This document shows, piece after piece, positions 8,901-18,300 of a DNA stretch of 64,000 bases. The first letter of the stretch is position 1. The number at the start of each line of letters is the position of its first letter. The notes under the pieces were generated by a model. The model searched no databases and was not told the DNA's origin. It saw only the letters and a list, made by a program, of their open reading frames with translations. Origin of the DNA: Microcoleus sp. CAWBG506 (GTDB lineage: Bacteria; Cyanobacteriota; Cyanobacteriia; Cyanobacteriales; Microcoleaceae); the NCBI GenBank assembly GCA_020883125.1, contig JAHREW010000012.1:62001-126000 (forward strand), read 5' to 3'. The translations under genes were made by a program, and so were the position numbers.

Positions 8901-11900
8901 CGAATTGCCACCCTATCCTCGCATTTCCCATACCTTAAATTTGCGAATTGATGAATATGGAAATGTGTTGGAATCTGTGGCAGTGGCTTACCCTCGCATC
9001 GGACGATACGCGGATACCAGTTTGCCAGAAGGTGCAGAAATACAGATTGCCGAGGTACAGCAGGAACGGCATCTAGTTTATACCGAAAATCGCTTGACAA
9101 ACGATGTTATTGAAACGGATGCTTACCGCCTGCGTCTTCCCTGCGAAATTAAAACCTACGAACTGACAGGAATTGCACCAACTGAGGGTTTTTATTATAC
9201 CCTGGAAGAACTGCGATTGACCAGAATTGGAACGGCGATTCCAGAGATTCCCTACCACGTTTTACCCAATGGCAATATTCCCCAAAAACGCCTCGTGGAA
9301 TGGGTGCGGATGCTGTATTTTTCAGCAGATTTGCAAAATCCCCTACCTTGGGGAGAACTGAATTACTTGGGTTTGCCTTACGAAACCTACAAACTAGCGC
9401 TGACAGATGAATTGCTGACAGAAATATTGACACCCGATCGCCTGACTTCAGAAGTGCGACAAGATTTAGAAAATGCGGATGTCAGTGGATATCTCAGCGG
9501 TGCAACTTTGGCGGCACGATTTCCAGATATGGATACCAGCAGACAGTATTGGATTCGATCGGGCATTGCTGGATTTGCGGCGGATGCAGCAGCACATTTC
9601 TATTTGCCGGAACGCTACACCGATCCTTTTGGAAATACCACAACATTGGAATATGACCCACGCGATCTTTATATTCGATCGAGCCGAGATGCGATCGGCA
9701 ATACGACATCCGTAGAGTTATTTGATTATCGCGTGTTAGCTCCCCGACGGTTGCGAGATATTAACGAGAATCTCTCAGAAGTGTTGTTTGATGCGTTAGG
9801 AATGCCTGCGGCAATGGCACTTTTGGGTAAGGAAAATCAGGGCGATAATCTGACGGGATTTGATGAAGAATTGCTGCATCCGAATCGCGCAACCCTCATC
9901 CGCTTCTTTACTGGAGAGTATGACGAAACCGAGGCACGGCGGTTGTTAGGTAATGCAACGGCGCGGTATTTGTATTACTTTGGCGAAACCGATGGCAGTA
10001 TCCGCTACGGTTATCATCCTACCTGTGCTGCCGGATTGATGCGCGAGGTTCACGTCGCCGCAGGTGGGGCGAATAGTCCCCTGCAAGTGGGATTTGAGTA
10101 TTCCGATGGCATGGGTACGCTGCTGGTGAAAAAGGTGCAGGCGGAACCGGAAACGGCAGGGGAACCGATGCGCTGGATTGCTAGCGGTAAAACAATTCTG
10201 AATAACAAAGGCAAACCCGTCAAACAGTACGAACCCTATTTCAGTCCCCATCACCGTTGGGATAGCGAAGAAGCATCCCAGGAAGTCGGTGTCACGCCCA
10301 TCCTCTACTACGATGCAGTCGGGCGGCAAGTGCGGACGGAAATGCCCGATGGCAGCTACAGTCGGGTGGAGTTTTCGCCCTGGTTTGTGGCGACTTGGGA
10401 TGGCAGCGACACGATTAGGGAGCCGGGAAATGCCTGGTACGATCGCTATAGTACGGGTACGGTAGAAGAACGGCGATCTGTTCGTTTGGCTACAATTCAT
10501 GCCAATACTCCGGCTGTTACCCATTTAGATAGTTTAGGGCGAGAAGTGGTGGCGATCGCCCACAATAAATTAGAACGCGATGGTGTTTTTACTGAAGAGA
10601 AATATCTGACTTATACCCAACTCGATATAGAAGGTAAACCGCTGTGGATTCGAGATGCGCGGGGTAATCGAGTGATGGAATATATCAACCGTCCCGGTGC
10701 GGAGACAGACTTTGTTCCCTGTTACGACATTGCCGGGAATCTGTTGTTTCAGCATAGTATGGATGGGGGCGATCGTTGGATGTTGGTGGATGCCGCCGGA
10801 AAACCTTTTTATGCTTGGGACGATCGCAATCATCGATTTCGCACGGAGTACGATGAACTGCATCGCCCCACAGGTTCCTTTGTCAAAGGTGCAGACCCGC
10901 TGGATGCGAATCGCGAAATTCAGTTTGAGAAGATCATTTATGGAGATACCCCCAGCAATGATTTGAGCGATGCGGCAAAACTGCAATTGAACCTGCGGGG
11001 TAAGCCTTACCAACAGTTCGATACCGCCGGGGTTGTGATTAGCAAAGGGCGAAATCCAGAGACGGGTGAAGAGGAGGCGTTTGATTTCAAAGGCAATCTG
11101 CTCCGCAGCACGCGCCAATTGATTCAAGACTATAAAAAAACACCAGATTGGTCGCAGGCTCCGGTACTGGAAACTGAAATATTTAGCAGCAGTAACCGTT
11201 ACGATGCGCTCAACCGTCCGATTCAGATGGTTGCTCCGCATAGCAATCAACCTGGCAGCAAGTTCAACGTGATTCGCCCTGGTTACAACGAGGCGAATTT
11301 GCTGGAACGGGTGGATATCTGGGGAGGACAAACCAATGAGCCAACAACCCTACTCAACCCGAATACGGCGACCGATCGCATCGTCAAGAATATCGACTAC
11401 AACGCCAAGGGTCAGCGGGTTCGCATTGATTATGGCAACAACAGCAGCACTACTTACACCTACGATCTTCAGACGTTCCGCTTGATGCGACTGCATACGA
11501 CTCGCACCGGAGCCTTTGCCGCTTCTCCATTGCTACTGGCGAACAGTGGCACGTTGCAATATCTGAACTATGTCTACGATCCGGTGGGCAATATTACAGA
11601 GATTCGGGATGCGGCGTTACCCGTGATTTTTAATAATGGCGAGCAGGTGAAACCCGTTTCGCTCTATACCTATGATGCGCTGTATCGGCTAATCGAAGCT
11701 AGGGGACGAGAACACGCGGGACAGACGAATTATCAACCGACTGTCCCACGGGACAATGACCGCGACTACCCGTTCCAGAATCTGCCCAATGCCAATGATA
11801 TGCAGGCATTGCGGAACTACACCGAACGCTATGAATATGACGCGGTGGGCAACATCCTGGCGATGATTCATAGAATCCAGAATGGCGGCTGGAATCGTGC

Positions 11901-13710
11901 CTATGACTATGAAAGCAGCAACAATCGGTTACGAGCGACCAGTTTGCCGGGGGATGCAGCGGGAACTTACTCAGCGAAGTATGGCTATGACGAGCATGGC
12001 AGCATGAAGCGAATGCCGCATTTTGCTAACCATGCTGACCTTGATCGACCCAATATGCACTGGGATTTCAAAGACCAACTACACCAGGTTGATTTGGCTG
12101 GTGGTGGGACTGCCTACTATGTCTACGATGCAGCGGGGCAGCGGGTGCAGAAGGTGGTGGAGAAGAGCGCCGGACTGCGGGAGGAGCGAATTTATCTGGG
12201 TGGGTTTGAGGTGTTTCGGCGGTATAACGGCGTGGGGCTAGTGCTGGAGCGGGAGACGCTGCATGGGATGGATGACCAGCGGCGGATTGCCCTGGTGGAG
12301 ACGCTGACGTTTGAGATCGAGGATGGCAGGGGCGGCAGGATTGAGAATTCGGTGGGGGTGATCCGCTATCAACTCGATAATCACTTGGGTTCGGCGGCGT
12401 TGGAGCTAGACGGGGCGGGGCAGGTGATTTCCTATGAGGAATATTATCCCTACGGCACGACTTCATATCAGGCGGGACGGAGTGTGGCGGAGGTGAGTTT
12501 GAAGCGGTATCGGTATACGGGGAAGGAGCGGGATGAGGAAACGGGATTGGCTTATCATAGGGCGCGGTATTATGCATCTTGGTTGGGACGGTGGGTGAGT
12601 TGCGATCCAATTGGAATTAAAGATGGACTGAATATTTACAGCTATGTCCGAGGCAATCCAGTCCTCTGGAAAGACCCAACAGGAACAGCAGGAACTTGTA
12701 ATTCAGCTATCGCTAGTTGCGCGGAACCTAATGCATCAATTAGCACTGAGTCAGTCAATAAACGTTCCAGTGAAAATGACAGAGCTATTGATCAAGTTAA
12801 TACTGATAATGCGGTGTCTTTCCAGGCTTTAAAGGATGGAAAAACATCATTGCCGAAATTCGATGCTACAGACTGGCTCAAGAATGTTGATGTAAAGCTA
12901 AAACAGCACGAAAGAGAGCGTCTTATTGCCGCTGGGAGAGAAGTGGCGCGCTTTGAGGAAAAAGCAAGACAAGAGGAAGAAGCTCAGCTAGAAAAGGAGT
13001 TGCCTGGGACACTTGGATCAGTGGTTCCTATTTATGGTTCTGGCAAGAGTAGCTATGTGCACTTTTCCCACGGAAATTATGGACGTGGAGTGCTGTATGG
13101 TGCGTTAGCTATTTCAGATGTTTTTTTAGTCAAGTCGCTGATCGTTGGAGGAGGAAAATTAGCCTTAAAAGTTGCTGGTTCCACCGCTTTACGCGAGAGT
13201 GAATCGGTTGCTGCCGGATTAGCAGCGAGAGAAGCATCGACACCAGCGATCGCAGAATTACCCGAAGTTACTATTAGGTATACACCTAAAATGGCTTCCA
13301 GCCCATCTGATGCAAATTTCTTACGCTTGAGCCTTGAATGGGCGCAGACCGAAGTGGGAAGTCTAACTAAGGGTGAAAGACTGGCGACTGACGCTTCCTA
13401 CCGCGCTGCAGCGAGGCGGTCATTGGTAACCGAAGGCGTAGATCTTACTGGAACGAATGCCATGCATCCTTTAGACTCAGTTGCCGCAGGAGGATTTCAA
13501 GCAGAGGGGCAGGGGACAACTTACTATTTTGGTAATTCAAGTGTTAATCAATCCTTTGGGGCGCAGCTTGGAAAGGGATTAAATAGGGCTGGGGTTGAAG
13601 TGGGAGAGAGATTCAGAGTTAATTTCGTAGGATTTCCCTCATATGAACTTGTGCCGCCAATAGCACCGCCAGCTTCAATGCCCAATCTTGCAATCCGCTA
13701 CCGCTTTTAA
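5971..13710 (+). CDS. Fused TcB-TcC insecticidal-type toxin with probable HxxD DNase warhead
   Basis: A 2579-residue protein that joins the two cocoon-forming subunits of Tc (ABC) toxins. Residues about 27-330 are the SpvB/TcB N-terminal domain (GGGAIKGMGEKF, LSYDSGAGNGIFGLGW). About 410-705 is a beta-propeller of D-G-D repeats that in TcB contacts TcA. The TcB middle domains follow, then RHS/YD repeats to about 2230. The RHS-associated core carries RARYYASWLGRW and ends at D2235-P-T-G2238, where TcC proteins self-cleave and trap the C-terminal peptide inside the shell. The trapped part (about 340 residues) has a linker and then a C-terminal domain containing H2499-P-L-D2502. That HxxD and the following GNSSVNQSFGAQ match what I know of Ntox15/Tde-type DNases. 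The start ATG has a weak binding site. No signal peptide is present, as expected for Tc toxins. Confidence 0.9.
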   Translation: MFANSNKKSDKQATESDKSYVSPPPTVSLPKGGGAIKGMGEKFAANPVTGTGSMSVPLVTSPSRSGFWPQLSLSYDSGAGNGIFGLGWNLSLPSITRKTDKGLPRYLDLEESDIFILSGAEDLVPVLKDGKVNEIERDGYHIRQYHPRIEGLFARMERWTKLNSREVHWRSISKDNITTLYGKTSESRIVDPNDLTRIFSWSICESYDDKGNAIRYEYKAEDSAGIIIAQVHERNRTPESRSTNRYLKRIKYGNPTPRQLDGDLALRSDWMFQVVFDYGEHDLINPKPNDSGVWTVRNEPFSSYRSGFEVRAYRLCQRVLMFHHFPEAEGVGKDCLVRSTDFTYSYEQNSTDVSNPIYSLLLSSTQTGYKRNSNGGYIQKSLPPLEFTYTEANIDETVREVDRTSLENLPQGLDGTRYQWVDLDGEGLSGILTEQGNGWFYKRNLSPINNVEINGYKQIKAHFAPVELVASKPATGLNNGAQFLDLAGDGQLDLVTLRSSNPGFYERTHNEDWESFVAFKSLPNLDWDNPNLKFIDLNGDGHSDILITEDKCFVWYRSLAESGFSTAEKVHQPWDEEKGPRVVFGDSTQSIYLADMSGDGLTDIVRIRNGEVCYWANLGYGRFSAKVTMDNSPLFDNIDIFNQRRIVLADIDGSGTTDILYLSGEGVQVYFNQSGNSWSKQRFLRNFPAIDNMVSATVIDLLGNGTACLVWSLPLPGHARSAMRYIDLMSGQKPHLLIKTANNLGAETVVEYAPSTKFYLQDKLAGKPWITKLPFPVHVVEKVTVIDRWRQTLFTSTYSYHHGYFDGIDREFRGFGRVEQTDVESFGSFAAGNIASPYISDDKTLYQPPVKTITWFHTGAFLDRERILSQFQNEYFVSDRFTEKTLPEQDLATLDLSAEEWREALRSCKGMMLRQEVYELDVDALEQGEERRVKLFSTAFHNCQIQRLQAREANRHAVFLVTESEAITYHYELDLRAELPPYPRISHTLNLRIDEYGNVLESVAVAYPRIGRYADTSLPEGAEIQIAEVQQERHLVYTENRLTNDVIETDAYRLRLPCEIKTYELTGIAPTEGFYYTLEELRLTRIGTAIPEIPYHVLPNGNIPQKRLVEWVRMLYFSADLQNPLPWGELNYLGLPYETYKLALTDELLTEILTPDRLTSEVRQDLENADVSGYLSGATLAARFPDMDTSRQYWIRSGIAGFAADAAAHFYLPERYTDPFGNTTTLEYDPRDLYIRSSRDAIGNTTSVELFDYRVLAPRRLRDINENLSEVLFDALGMPAAMALLGKENQGDNLTGFDEELLHPNRATLIRFFTGEYDETEARRLLGNATARYLYYFGETDGSIRYGYHPTCAAGLMREVHVAAGGANSPLQVGFEYSDGMGTLLVKKVQAEPETAGEPMRWIASGKTILNNKGKPVKQYEPYFSPHHRWDSEEASQEVGVTPILYYDAVGRQVRTEMPDGSYSRVEFSPWFVATWDGSDTIREPGNAWYDRYSTGTVEERRSVRLATIHANTPAVTHLDSLGREVVAIAHNKLERDGVFTEEKYLTYTQLDIEGKPLWIRDARGNRVMEYINRPGAETDFVPCYDIAGNLLFQHSMDGGDRWMLVDAAGKPFYAWDDRNHRFRTEYDELHRPTGSFVKGADPLDANREIQFEKIIYGDTPSNDLSDAAKLQLNLRGKPYQQFDTAGVVISKGRNPETGEEEAFDFKGNLLRSTRQLIQDYKKTPDWSQAPVLETEIFSSSNRYDALNRPIQMVAPHSNQPGSKFNVIRPGYNEANLLERVDIWGGQTNEPTTLLNPNTATDRIVKNIDYNAKGQRVRIDYGNNSSTTYTYDLQTFRLMRLHTTRTGAFAASPLLLANSGTLQYLNYVYDPVGNITEIRDAALPVIFNNGEQVKPVSLYTYDALYRLIEARGREHAGQTNYQPTVPRDNDRDYPFQNLPNANDMQALRNYTERYEYDAVGNILAMIHRIQNGGWNRAYDYESSNNRLRATSLPGDAAGTYSAKYGYDEHGSMKRMPHFANHADLDRPNMHWDFKDQLHQVDLAGGGTAYYVYDAAGQRVQKVVEKSAGLREERIYLGGFEVFRRYNGVGLVLERETLHGMDDQRRIALVETLTFEIEDGRGGRIENSVGVIRYQLDNHLGSAALELDGAGQVISYEEYYPYGTTSYQAGRSVAEVSLKRYRYTGKERDEETGLAYHRARYYASWLGRWVSCDPIGIKDGLNIYSYVRGNPVLWKDPTGTAGTCNSAIASCAEPNASISTESVNKRSSENDRAIDQVNTDNAVSFQALKDGKTSLPKFDATDWLKNVDVKLKQHERERLIAAGREVARFEEKARQEEEAQLEKELPGTLGSVVPIYGSGKSSYVHFSHGNYGRGVLYGALAISDVFLVKSLIVGGGKLALKVAGSTALRESESVAAGLAAREASTPAIAELPEVTIRYTPKMASSPSDANFLRLSLEWAQTEVGSLTKGERLATDASYRAAARRSLVTEGVDLTGTNAMHPLDSVAAGGFQAEGQGTTYYFGNSSVNQSFGAQLGKGLNRAGVEVGERFRVNFVGFPSYELVPPIAPPASMPNLAIRYRF

Positions 13711-13734
13711 TTAGTAGTGCGATCGCCCGATCTT

Positions 13735-13763
13735 GTAGGTTGGGCTGAGAATACGAAACCCAA
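13735..13763. repeat. Short interspersed palindromic repeat
   Basis: The segment from GTAGGTTGGG to AACCCAA has inverted arms (TTGGG at 13740-13744, CCCAA at 13759-13763) and resembles a family of short repeats scattered through cyanobacterial genomes. It sits 25 bases after the toxin stop codon. Confidence 0.5.
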
Positions 13764-13808
13764 TACCATCTCACATAAGTCCCAAACATATTTCGAGAAG
13801 TTTTTACG

Positions 13809-14051
13809 ATGACAAAGCAAGCATTCCCAATCAATGGACGCATTATCGAAGAACTACTGAGTATGCCACCAAAAAACATTGGCGAACCCTTGTGGGTGAG
13901 TGCCGATCTCAATTCCGACAGCGTTTGCGATCAGCCTGGGAATTTCCACCATCTTGATGGTCTGGGATATTTACGCTTTTGGAGAGAAGATGCGCGATCG
14001 GTTTTGCTGGCTGTCTTCCGCTGGTTTTCTCGCCGGAAGTGTGATCGTTAA
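13809..14051 (+). CDS. Uncertain small ORF in the expected immunity-gene position
   Basis: An 80-codon frame starting 98 bases after the toxin gene. Its product matches nothing I recognise. A second overlapping frame (13900-14124, 74 codons) has two hydrophobic stretches and would also pass as a small membrane protein, so a frameshift between the two (near 13900) is possible. Toxins with DNase C-termini often have their immunity gene directly downstream, which is the only argument for function. Either frame, both in series, or neither may be expressed. Confidence 0.25.
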   Translation: MTKQAFPINGRIIEELLSMPPKNIGEPLWVSADLNSDSVCDQPGNFHHLDGLGYLRFWREDARSVLLAVFRWFSRRKCDR

Positions 14052-14105
14052 TCAATTCGACTGCGTTGCCAATAGTTTCAGCTTGATGTGCAGGAAGAAA
14101 ATTAA

Positions 14106-14276
14106 ATGGATTGCGATCGTATGACTTACTACCCATCAGTATCAGGATTTTCAAACCGTGAAACCTATCAAACCTTCTTTCAAAGTCGTTTTGCTCAAAT
14201 AGTGCTCGCCCGACATCAACTCAAACTTATTGTTTACGAACCCATAACCGAGGAAGTCATCCAATGGATAAATTAG
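14106..14276 (+). pseudogene. xisH: C-terminal fragment of xisH
   Basis: About 50 codons matching the end of XisH, the partner of XisI. The peptide running through YQTFFQSRFAQIV and HQLKLIVYEPITEEVIQWI matches the usual XisH C-terminus, where the chain ends a few residues after a Val-Ile-x-Trp-Ile. A full XisH has about 139 residues, so roughly the first 85-90, including most of the PD-(D/E)XK-like nuclease core, are absent. Upstream of 14106 the frame meets a stop at 14103-14105, and I found no missing half nearby. The fragment overlaps the xisI start by 13 bases, the normal xisH-xisI arrangement, so this is a remnant of a once intact pair. Confidence 0.75.
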
Positions 14277-14599
14277 AGCGTTATCGGTCTTGCATCCAAA
14301 CCCTGTTGGAAAACCACAGTCAATTCCAATCCCGCAACGAAGATGTAGAAAACGAGCTATTTTTCGATCCTGTACGCGATCGCTATCAACTCATGCGAGT
14401 GGGTTGGAAAGGACTAGAGCGAATTTATTACACCGTTCTGCACTTCGATATCAAAGATGAAAAAATCTGGCTTCAGCACAATGCAACTGATGTTGATATC
14501 GGTCAAGAATTGATTGAAATGGGCATTGTTAAAGAAGATATTGTCCTTGGACTGCATCCACCTTACAAGCGTCCGTATACAGGCTATGGAGTTGCTTAG
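14264..14599 (+). CDS. xisI: XisI family protein
   Basis: A 111-residue protein matching XisI throughout: MDKLERYRSCIQTLLENH at the start, a central DPVRDRYQLMRVGWKG, then FDIKDEKIWLQHNATDVDIG and the typical end VLGLHPPYKRPYTGYGVA. XisH and XisI were first described as factors needed for excision of the fdxN element in heterocyst-forming Anabaena; homologues are widespread in cyanobacteria, often in many copies and outside that element. Here XisH is truncated, so XisI is probably an orphan. The start overlaps the end of the xisH fragment, so its translation was likely coupled to that gene. Confidence 0.92.
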   Translation: MDKLERYRSCIQTLLENHSQFQSRNEDVENELFFDPVRDRYQLMRVGWKGLERIYYTVLHFDIKDEKIWLQHNATDVDIGQELIEMGIVKEDIVLGLHPPYKRPYTGYGVA

Positions 14600-14669
14600 G
14601 GAATGTGCGATCGCTCATTTCTCTAAAAAAGCATCAACTTAATTTCTCAGTTAATAGGAGATATTTCAC

Positions 14670-15290
14670 ATGATTGCTCAAGCTAAATTCCAATTCATGA
14701 CTCCCCAAGAATATCTAAAATGGGAAGAACAACAACCCATTAAGTATGAATACATGAATGGGGAAGTCTTTGCTATGACTGGGGGAATTCTGCCCCATAA
14801 CTCTATTGCATTGAACCTAGCCTCTGGACTCAAAAATCACCTGCGGGGTAAAGGCTGTAAAGTCTTTATGGCAGATGCCAAAGTGGGAGTTTCGGAAAAC
14901 GGACCTTTCCACTATCCTGATGTGATGGTGAGTTGCGATTCGCGCGATCGCACTGCCCGCAAAGTGATTTACCATCCCTGTTTAATTGTCGAAGTGTTGT
15001 CTCCCGGTACAGAAGGATTCGATCGCGGCAAAAAATTCAAACATTACCGTCAAATTGAAACCCTAAAAGAATACGTTTTAATTGAAGCCGATCGCATGAA
15101 TGTGGAATGCTATCGAATCAATGAGAAAGGCAAATGGGAACTCACTGCTTATTCACTTGAAGTAACAACTGCCAACGATACAGAACTAGAAGTTGATTTT
15201 CCCAGCGTTGATTTCCGTTGTCCGATTTCTCTGCTGTATGAAGATGTTGTTTTTCCTGAAGATAATCCCGAAGATTCTCTGGAAGGTTAA
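14670..15290 (+). CDS. Uma2 family putative endonuclease (DUF820)
   Basis: A 206-residue protein of the Uma2/DUF820 family, a PD-(D/E)XK nuclease fold greatly expanded in cyanobacteria. Hallmarks: MTPQEYLKWEEQQPIKYEY at the start, the acidic residues of YPDVMV, the catalytic-type E-V-L in LIVEVLSPGTEGFDRGKKF with the following lysine, and YRQIETLKEYVLIE. It has a good Shine-Dalgarno sequence (TAGGAG) 11 bases before the ATG. The true substrate of these proteins is unknown; many sit beside transposons or toxin-antitoxin genes. It lies between xisI and the TcA gene on the same strand and may share a transcript with either. Confidence 0.9.
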   Translation: MIAQAKFQFMTPQEYLKWEEQQPIKYEYMNGEVFAMTGGILPHNSIALNLASGLKNHLRGKGCKVFMADAKVGVSENGPFHYPDVMVSCDSRDRTARKVIYHPCLIVEVLSPGTEGFDRGKKFKHYRQIETLKEYVLIEADRMNVECYRINEKGKWELTAYSLEVTTANDTELEVDFPSVDFRCPISLLYEDVVFPEDNPEDSLEG

Positions 15291-15356
15291 GCAGATGGCA
15301 TAAACTTAGTTGCTTAAAAAAAACTTATTTCTTTAACTATAGGTTAGGTAAAAATC

Positions 15357-18300
15357 ATGACATCACAACTTTTCAACCTGGAAACCAGAATCAACGCCCT
15401 CAACGCAGTTCTCACCAATAACAAACACCAACAAGCAGTTGAAACAGCACTTCGGGACGCTAGCGGTGACATTTCGGTTGCCTTTGAGAATTTGCAAAAA
15501 ACCCTACCAAAAGCTGCACTGCAAAAAATTACATTGGCTCAATCCCTGGCAGATTGGTCGGACGATAATATTCCTTTGGTTACAACCCTTACCGAACATC
15601 CAGATGTAAATAACCTGCGTGATGTGGCACTGCATTTTAACGTTGAAAGGCTGACTGCACTGGTCAACCCTGAAGTTGTGCCACAAAGTTTTATAGCAGT
15701 CAACGACGATGAGAAAAAACAAAATTTCGCTGTAGGATTACGCCATAAACTATTTGCAGCTGAACCCACCGCTGTGCTGCAAAGGATGGTGCAGGATGCG
15801 GAAATCTCCATTCCAGATACGACGGTACGCACTGGCGTAGCAAATTTCTTAAACAACCAACCCAATTTCAATATTCGCACAACCTCGGTTTATAGAGCAC
15901 TGCAAAATCCTGAAGCATTGACAGGTATTGCTGAGGAAAACCGCGCAGGTGTTATTGAGCAGTTAAAAACTCTTCAACGGGTGCAAGCACTTACTCCTAT
16001 TCCGGAAGCTGTGCCAGTATTAATTAATGCGAATTTGATATCAGCGTTTCAAGTTGCCGAAATGCCAGAATCCACATTTTTGAGTGTACACAGCGCAACA
16101 CTAGGCGAGGAAACTGCTCGACAAGTGTATACCAATGCTATCAACAATCGCATCCGTAACGAGCAGGCGTTAATCACGATGCGGGAAGCCGTGCGAGGAA
16201 CGGGCTTAGCTATTATTGACGGCGAGCAACCTCTTGAAACGCGCATGGCGATGATGCAGACTGTTGCTAATCAGCAAGCGGTTCCTCTCAACCTGGAGGC
16301 CTTGTTTGGCAGTATGGACTACTGCGAGTGCGAGGAATGCACGTCTGTTTATAGCCCTGCTTCGTACTTTGTTGAAATACTGCAATTTCTGCGGAATAAT
16401 AACCTCGATTCTAGCAAAACAAAAACAGACCCAAAGGATATCGACGGTACACCATTACAGAAGTTGTTCCGCCGCCGTCCAGATTTAGGATGTCTGGAAC
16501 TCACCTGCGAAAATACTTTCACAGTCTTACCCTACATCGACCTAGTAAATGAAGTGATGGAAAGCTTCGTGGTGCATCTGGGCGAGTACGAAAAAGATCC
16601 AAACGTGCCAAAGCAAGCCAAGCTGGAGACGTTCAATATTGAAGACGAAACCACCAGCGAGTTATTGGCACAGCCACAGCATACTAATTACGAAGCCTAC
16701 TGCATCCTCAAAAAAGCAGTTTACCCGTTTACTTTACCTTATAATCAGGCGATCGATGCGATTAGAATCTTTCTAAATTACCTCGGTACTAGCCGTTATG
16801 AACTGCTTGATGTATATCGTTCAGCCGATGAGAAGTGTACTCATTCATCCTTAACCCCTAGCCAGCAAAATGAACTCAAAAAGCTGCATAATACTGTTCT
16901 CGATCGCGCCGTCGATGCCGAATTTCTAGGGCTAACCCAGGAAGAATATATTATCCTCACCAAAGAAGCATTTTGGGTCAAGGACTATTTCGACATCACA
17001 CTGAAAAAGACTCATTCCGAACACGAATATCAGCATAACATTGGTGTCAAGCCTGTACATGATTACTATGGCTACAAAACGCAAAATGAAATGCTCAGTA
17101 CGGATGAAACTGAAAAGTTGGGTCTAACATTCGTTAAAAAGCAATTTTTACCGCGTACAGGCATTCAGTATATCGATTTGGTTGAATTGTTAAGAACTCA
17201 ATTTATCAATCCTAATTATCCCCAAGGGAAAGCCCTGACAATATTGGAAAGCATTCGCTTCAGCTATCGCTTTCTTCAGAAGTTGGTCGATCCAGACAAA
17301 GCTAAATCGCCACAAGTCCGTTTTGCCAAACTGATTCAATTTCTAGAAACGTTTCAGCCTTTTGTCCCGTTGCTTGATGCCATGCTGCACCCTGACCCCT
17401 GTCAGCAACAAAAACTTAATTGGTGTTTAGAAACTAAAGATTTGCGGCGGTGGGTATACTGTTACTTTGAAAAAATCGGTGAGTTGATTGTGCTGGAATC
17501 TGGTGAAGGGCCACAACTACCAATTGAAGGTCAATTGTTCACGCCCTCTAATGGCAACGATGGACAACTTATTGGCACATTACACAAAGACGGAACAATT
17601 GTTGACAAGGATGTGGTAGTCGTTATTGGAAACGTCAGAATTACCGGACAGGCTGTCGGAACAGATGGTAAGCCGTTTGTTGATAAATTTGATGTGGATT
17701 CGCTGACGATAAAAGACGCAAGTGGTGAGATTATTGGCATTGTTAGAAGAGAATATATTGAGGATATAAGGACAGGGAATGAACTACCGGTGAACTGGAC
17801 ACCAAATCGGGACACTTGTGACTTAAATAAAGTCCGATTGACTCACCTTGACGGAACTGTATTAACGCTTGATGAGTACGATCGCATCCATCGTTTCATC
17901 CGACTCTGGCGTAAAATGGGCTGGATGATTGATGAAACTGACAAAGCATTAGTTGGACTGTCTGCCCACTCAACAGGAACTGATGGGGAAACACCGCAAA
18001 ATCCCGATCGTTGCGATTATGTGGGTTTCGATGATTTCATCGATATTGACTGTAACAGCATCAGCGATGGCGGGGATGATGGAGGCTGTGATGACGAACC
18101 AGAAGATAATTGGAATTGTCCCGAAATAGCTCAAGTAACTTACGAAATTACGCCTAATTTACTGCATCAGTTAGTAGCAGTCCATAAATTGCTCGACCAA
18201 ACGGGATTACCACTACCAAAACTGCTAAGTTTCTGGGCAAACATCAGCACTGTTGGGGAAAAGTCGCTCTATTCACGCTTGTTTTTAACCCATAATCTGC

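Noticed and set aside
10570-11331. Long minus-strand frame of 253 codons inside the TcB-TcC gene
   Set aside because: It lies wholly within RHS-repeat coding sequence of the opposite strand and the peptide has no recognisable domain; the same holds for 9946-10524 and 12068-12610.
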